From an uncultured Butyricicoccus sp. (GTDB lineage: Bacteria; Bacillota; Clostridia; Oscillospirales; Butyricicoccaceae), in the NCBI GenBank assembly GCA_910584935.1, contig CAJUDU010000089.1:1-8559 (forward strand): DNA of 8,559 bases. Direction: 5' to 3'. Positions 6,602-8,559 of the stretch are shown piece by piece; within the stretch, counting starts at the first letter, position 1; every line of letters begins with the position of its first letter. The position numbers and the translations under genes were made by a program. The notes under the pieces are model-generated. The model made no database searches. It was not told the DNA's origin and was given only the letters and a program-made list of their open reading frames with translations.

Positions 6602-7621
6602 ATGAAACAGCCTATCCGTATTGGCGTCCTAGGATTGGGGCGAATTGGGAAAATGCACATCAGGAACCTGGTTGCTATGAAGGATTTTGAAGTTGTCCAT
6701 GGCGTCGATCCTTTCTTAAATGAAGAAACAGAACAGGAAATGCAGGAACTAGGGATCTCTTGTTCCCGGGAACCAGAGGACATTTTTTCTGATCCTTCAA
6801 TTACGGCAGTTATGATTTGTTCTATTACAGAAACCCATTCTGATTTTATCATCCGTGCAGCCAAAGCAGGGAAAGATATTTTCTGTGAAAAACCCATTGA
6901 CCATAATGTTGATCGCATTTTGAGTGCTCTGCGCGCAGTAAAAGAAGCTGATGTGATCTTACAGGTTGGTTTTATGCATCGCTTTGATATTCACCATAGC
7001 AAGATACAGCATATGATTGCAGATGGCAGCATTGGAAAATTGGAAGTTCTGAAGATTACCTCTCGTGACCCAGCGCCCCCATCTATGAAATATATCAGTG
7101 AATCTGGCGGTATTTATGTGGATTTCATGATTCATGATTTTGACATGGCGCGTTTTCTTACCGGCAGTGAAGTGAAAGAAGTTTTTGCAACAGGAACATC
7201 AGTTTGCGACCCACAGATTTCCGAATATGGGGATGTAGGGAGCGGACATGCTATCCTTCGTTTTGAAAATGGTACAATTGCAGTCCTTGAAACTAGCAGA
7301 AGATCTAGTTTTGGGCATGACCAACGTATTGAAGCGCTTGGTTCAGAAGGATGTGCTATGGATGACAATATATATGAAAATAATGTTCGGTTTTTTACGC
7401 ATGATGGGTTCCATGGTGCAAAAGTGCCATATCATTTTCCGGAGCGGTATAAAGATGCCTATTTGGTGGAATTGACTGATTTTGCAGAGGCCGTTCGTCA
7501 ACATTCTGTTCCGTCAGTTACGGGGTTTGATGGCTTACAGGCTGTATTGATTGCAGAAGCAGCTGCAATTTCCGCAAAAAGCGGAAAACTTGAGCCTGTA
7601 AGAAAAGTTACTGTTTCATAA
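6602..7621 (+). CDS. iolG: Inositol 2-dehydrogenase-like oxidoreductase (IolG family)
   Basis: A 339-residue Gfo/Idh/MocA enzyme closest in its motifs to myo-inositol 2-dehydrogenase, which oxidises myo-inositol to scyllo-inosose with NAD. The Rossmann loop is GLGRIGKMH (11-19). FCEKP places the catalytic lysine at K97, the same number as in Bacillus subtilis IolG, and GFMHRFD (123-129) is an IolG-type motif. VDFMIHDFDMARFL (173-186) supplies the expected acid and histidine, D174 and H178, in place of D172 and H176 of B. subtilis IolG. Length matches the family. I chose the ATG at 6602, preceded by AAGGGG (6587-6592), over a TTG at 6551 that would add 17 unconserved residues. It is the last gene before the terminator at 7885. 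Related enzymes act on D-chiro-inositol, scyllo-inositol or other sugars, so the exact substrate is unproven. Confidence 0.87.
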   Translation: MKQPIRIGVLGLGRIGKMHIRNLVAMKDFEVVHGVDPFLNEETEQEMQELGISCSREPEDIFSDPSITAVMICSITETHSDFIIRAAKAGKDIFCEKPIDHNVDRILSALRAVKEADVILQVGFMHRFDIHHSKIQHMIADGSIGKLEVLKITSRDPAPPSMKYISESGGIYVDFMIHDFDMARFLTGSEVKEVFATGTSVCDPQISEYGDVGSGHAILRFENGTIAVLETSRRSSFGHDQRIEALGSEGCAMDDNIYENNVRFFTHDGFHGAKVPYHFPERYKDAYLVELTDFAEAVRQHSVPSVTGFDGLQAVLIAEAAAISAKSGKLEPVRKVTVS

Positions 7622-7884
7622 TCGTTTTTTCGCTCTCACCGTATAGAAACTAGTTATTTATAATTTAGCTTTCCAATCATCTCTTCTCTTTTTTCTGTGC
7701 CATTGAATAAATCTCAATATCTTATTTTTTGCAATTTAATAATAATATGTTACCATGTACGGGTTCACAGTACCAAAAGTTAAAACATTGGTTGCTCCCG
7801 ACCATTCCTTTCCACTGCGCTTGCCTCTCTTTCGCAGGACGCTCTTTATATATTGCACATAAGGACATTATCATTCAATGGCAT
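7622..7884 (+). other. Long 3' untranslated stretch before the terminator
   Basis: The 263 bases between the iolG-like stop codon and the terminator stem hold no credible gene. They begin with a T run not preceded by a stem, then are pyrimidine-rich with a few weak pairings, such as CTGCG with CGCAG around 7817-7840. It may be the 3' end of the operon message, or it may contain a small RNA using the terminator. I see no convincing internal promoter. Confidence 0.4.
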
Positions 7885-7920
7885 ATCCCCGTTATCACAA
7901 AATGATAACGGGGATTTTTT
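7885..7920 (+). terminator. Intrinsic terminator of the transport operon
   Basis: A perfect 13-bp stem (ATCCCCGTTATCA with TGATAACGGGGAT) around a 5-base CAAAA loop runs straight into six T residues. This is a strong Rho-independent terminator in the plus direction only; the minus strand has no U run after the stem. It closes the operon about 264 bases after the last gene and separates it from the mobile-element remains on the right. Confidence 0.95.
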
Positions 7921-8182
7921 ATAAACATTATATAACTTTTTATATAAAGAAAAATCCGTATTTTGTAAACCTCAAATTGTAATCTGCTTTTCATAAATGT
8001 ATATATGAAAAATTAGGCTCAATCATTTTTTGTGAGATTGAAATACAGTAAGGGATACGAAAACGTTGCTATGCTGGTATACTATTAGAATAGTGTTGAA
8101 TCAAAGATCATTTCGTGCGTAAATCCGTACTTATTTGCAGCAATAACGCTGGATTTTGATTCTTATAGACACGCCCTTGTAT
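7921..8182. other. A+T-rich spacer between terminator and nuclease remnant
   Basis: No gene is visible in these 262 bases. There is a 6-bp stem (TCAATC with GATTGA) around 8019-8041 and a possible extended -10 sequence, TGGTATACT, at 8075-8083 without a good -35 box. From about 8070 onward the sequence probably belongs to the upstream part of the nuclease/transposase element, which I judge from memory of similar leaders before such genes. Confidence 0.35.
8098..8162. repeat. Short inverted repeat upstream of the nuclease remnant
   Basis: GAATCAAA (8098-8105) and TTTGATTC (8155-8162) are perfect 8-bp inverted copies about 49 bases apart. Between them AAATCC (8121-8126) can pair with GGATTT (8151-8156) in an overlapping alternative, and CAGC with GCTG in an inner loop. 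It may be a folded leader or an end structure of the element. Confidence 0.4.
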
Positions 8183-8194
8183 CAGTGGTAAAAT
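8183..8194 (+). promoter_or_regulatory. Extended -10 promoter before the nuclease remnant
   Basis: CAGTGGTAAAAT contains TG, one base, then TAAAAT, the extended -10 form that can work with a poor -35. It lies 25 bases before the presumed TTG start of the nuclease remnant. The identical 12 bases recur at 8529-8540 in front of the IS transposase start. Confidence 0.45.
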
Positions 8195-8219
8195 GGAAGT
8201 AACATAATGATGTGGTGAT

Positions 8220-8414
8220 TTGGAATCAGAAACAACCATTGCGGAAAATATTTGTAATAATTACTGAAAGCACAAATATGATGCAGCTTGTAAACGAGTA
8301 TTGTCCGAAAAAATCATTCTGGCATAGATTATGAAAGAATGCCTGAAAGAATACAAAGAGTGCGATATTAAGGAGATTGCAGAGAAATATATTGAGGGAG
8401 AACCACAGGTCAGC
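8220..8414 (+). pseudogene. Broken 5' fragment of PD-(D/E)XK (Rpn-like) nuclease/transposase
   Basis: From a TTG at 8220 one frame reads ESETTIAENICNNY, a TGA stop (8265-8267), KHKYDAACKRVLSEKIILA, a TAG stop (8325-8327), then IMKECLKEY and IAEKYIEGEPQVS. I recognise this as the N-terminus of PD-(D/E)XK nuclease family transposases (Rpn-like) that are numerous in Clostridia, where the second stop is usually a tryptophan codon before IMK. Both stops are likely point mutations. Recognisable homology ends at about 8414; the catalytic PD-(D/E)XK core, which normally lies further on, is missing, so the product cannot be active. The following 90 bases to the IS end are in an open frame but resemble nothing I know. 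An antisense open frame over 8261-8446 is a shadow. Recognition is from memory, not from a search. Confidence 0.7.
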
Positions 8415-8512
8415 ATAATCTTGGTTATGACTGATTCGGTAATCATTTCAACATTTTATACCGTGCTTTCAGTTTCTGTATTCTATTATCTGTCAGCGCA
8501 ACAATAGACCTC

Positions 8513-8540
8513 TTGCGAAAATAAGGCGCAGTGGTAAAAT
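8513..8540 (+). promoter_or_regulatory. IS transposase promoter
   Basis: TTGCGA (8513-8518) and TAAAAT (8535-8540) are 16 bases apart, with TG one base before the -10 box giving an extended -10. Transcription would start close to the ATG at 8547, implying a very short leader or a leaderless message. Confidence 0.5.
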
Positions 8541-8546
8541 AGGGAC

Positions 8547-8559
8547 ATGAAATACGAAA
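8547..8559 (+). CDS. Start of probable IS transposase (cut by window edge)
   Basis: ATG AAA TAC GAA (MKYE) and one further base are visible before the window ends. MKYE is a common start of some IS5-family transposases. There is only AGGG (8541-8544) two bases before the ATG, too close for a normal ribosome binding site. With four codons the call rests on the adjoining IS-end-like sequence and the promoter. Confidence 0.4.

Larger units (their letters stand above)
8505..8559 (+). mobile_element. Left end of an insertion sequence (IS5-like, partial)
   Basis: TAGACCTCTTGCGAAAAT (8505-8522) resembles the terminal sequence of IS elements whose transposase begins MKYE, which I associate with the IS5 family; this is from memory. 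A promoter and the beginning of an open frame follow at once, as expected of a compact IS end. The element runs past the window, so its right end and target duplication cannot be seen. Confidence 0.5.

Noticed and set aside
7569..7587. 7-bp hairpin TTTCCGC / GCGGAAA with five-A loop inside the iolG-like gene
   Set aside because: It is inside the coding sequence with no U run following and is better explained by codon choice.
8261..8446. 61-residue minus-strand open frame on the right
   Set aside because: It lies antisense to the recognisable nuclease remnant and shows no motifs, so it is a shadow.
1..8559. CRISPR arrays, tRNA or rRNA genes, toxin-antitoxin pairs, defence genes
   Set aside because: I looked for regularly spaced repeats, tRNA-like arms (including around GGTTCACAG at 7760-7768) and small paired genes, and found nothing that held up.

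Overview
The window looks like a piece of a Clostridia-type Firmicute chromosome (a gut Oscillospiraceae or Lachnospiraceae relative would fit). The reasons are strong AGG-rich ribosome binding sites, TTGACA/TATAAT-type promoters, A+T-rich spacers, a lipoprotein-anchored binding protein, and a decayed PD-(D/E)XK nuclease-type transposase of a kind common in those families. No taxonomic marker gene is present, so this is inference.

Positions 1 to about 7920 form one sugar or polyol uptake-and-oxidation locus. On the minus strand lie a Gfo/Idh/MocA dehydrogenase (153-1301) and a LacI-family regulator (1503-2522). On the plus strand, divergent from the regulator, lies an operon: lipoprotein substrate-binding protein (2949-3908), RbsA-type double ATPase (3995-5482), RbsC-type permease (5484-6419) and an IolG-like inositol 2-dehydrogenase (6602-7621), ending at a strong intrinsic terminator (7885-7920). 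A perfect 12-bp palindrome, TGAAACGTTTCA, sits at the start point of the minus-strand dehydrogenase promoter. A one-mismatch copy sits downstream of the transport operon promoter. The simplest model is that the LacI protein represses both units until its ligand arrives, the transporter imports the ligand, and the two NAD(P)-dependent dehydrogenases oxidise or interconvert it. The IolG-like gene points to an inositol or related cyclitol. The rest of a myo-inositol pathway (iolB, C, D, E, J) is not in view, so the substrate remains open.

Positions 7921-8559 are a mobile-element graveyard. An A+T-rich spacer and a short inverted repeat lead into the N-terminal 60 or so codons of a PD-(D/E)XK (Rpn-like) nuclease/transposase broken by two in-frame stop codons and truncated at about 8414. 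After some 90 unassigned bases comes what looks like the left end of an insertion sequence, with a promoter and the first four codons of a probable transposase cut off by the window edge.

I found no convincing new defence or signalling system. The most informative items are the operator pair that defines a local regulon, the pairing of two different dehydrogenases with one transporter, the perfect intercistronic hairpin after the binding-protein gene, and the nested mobile-element remnants on the right.
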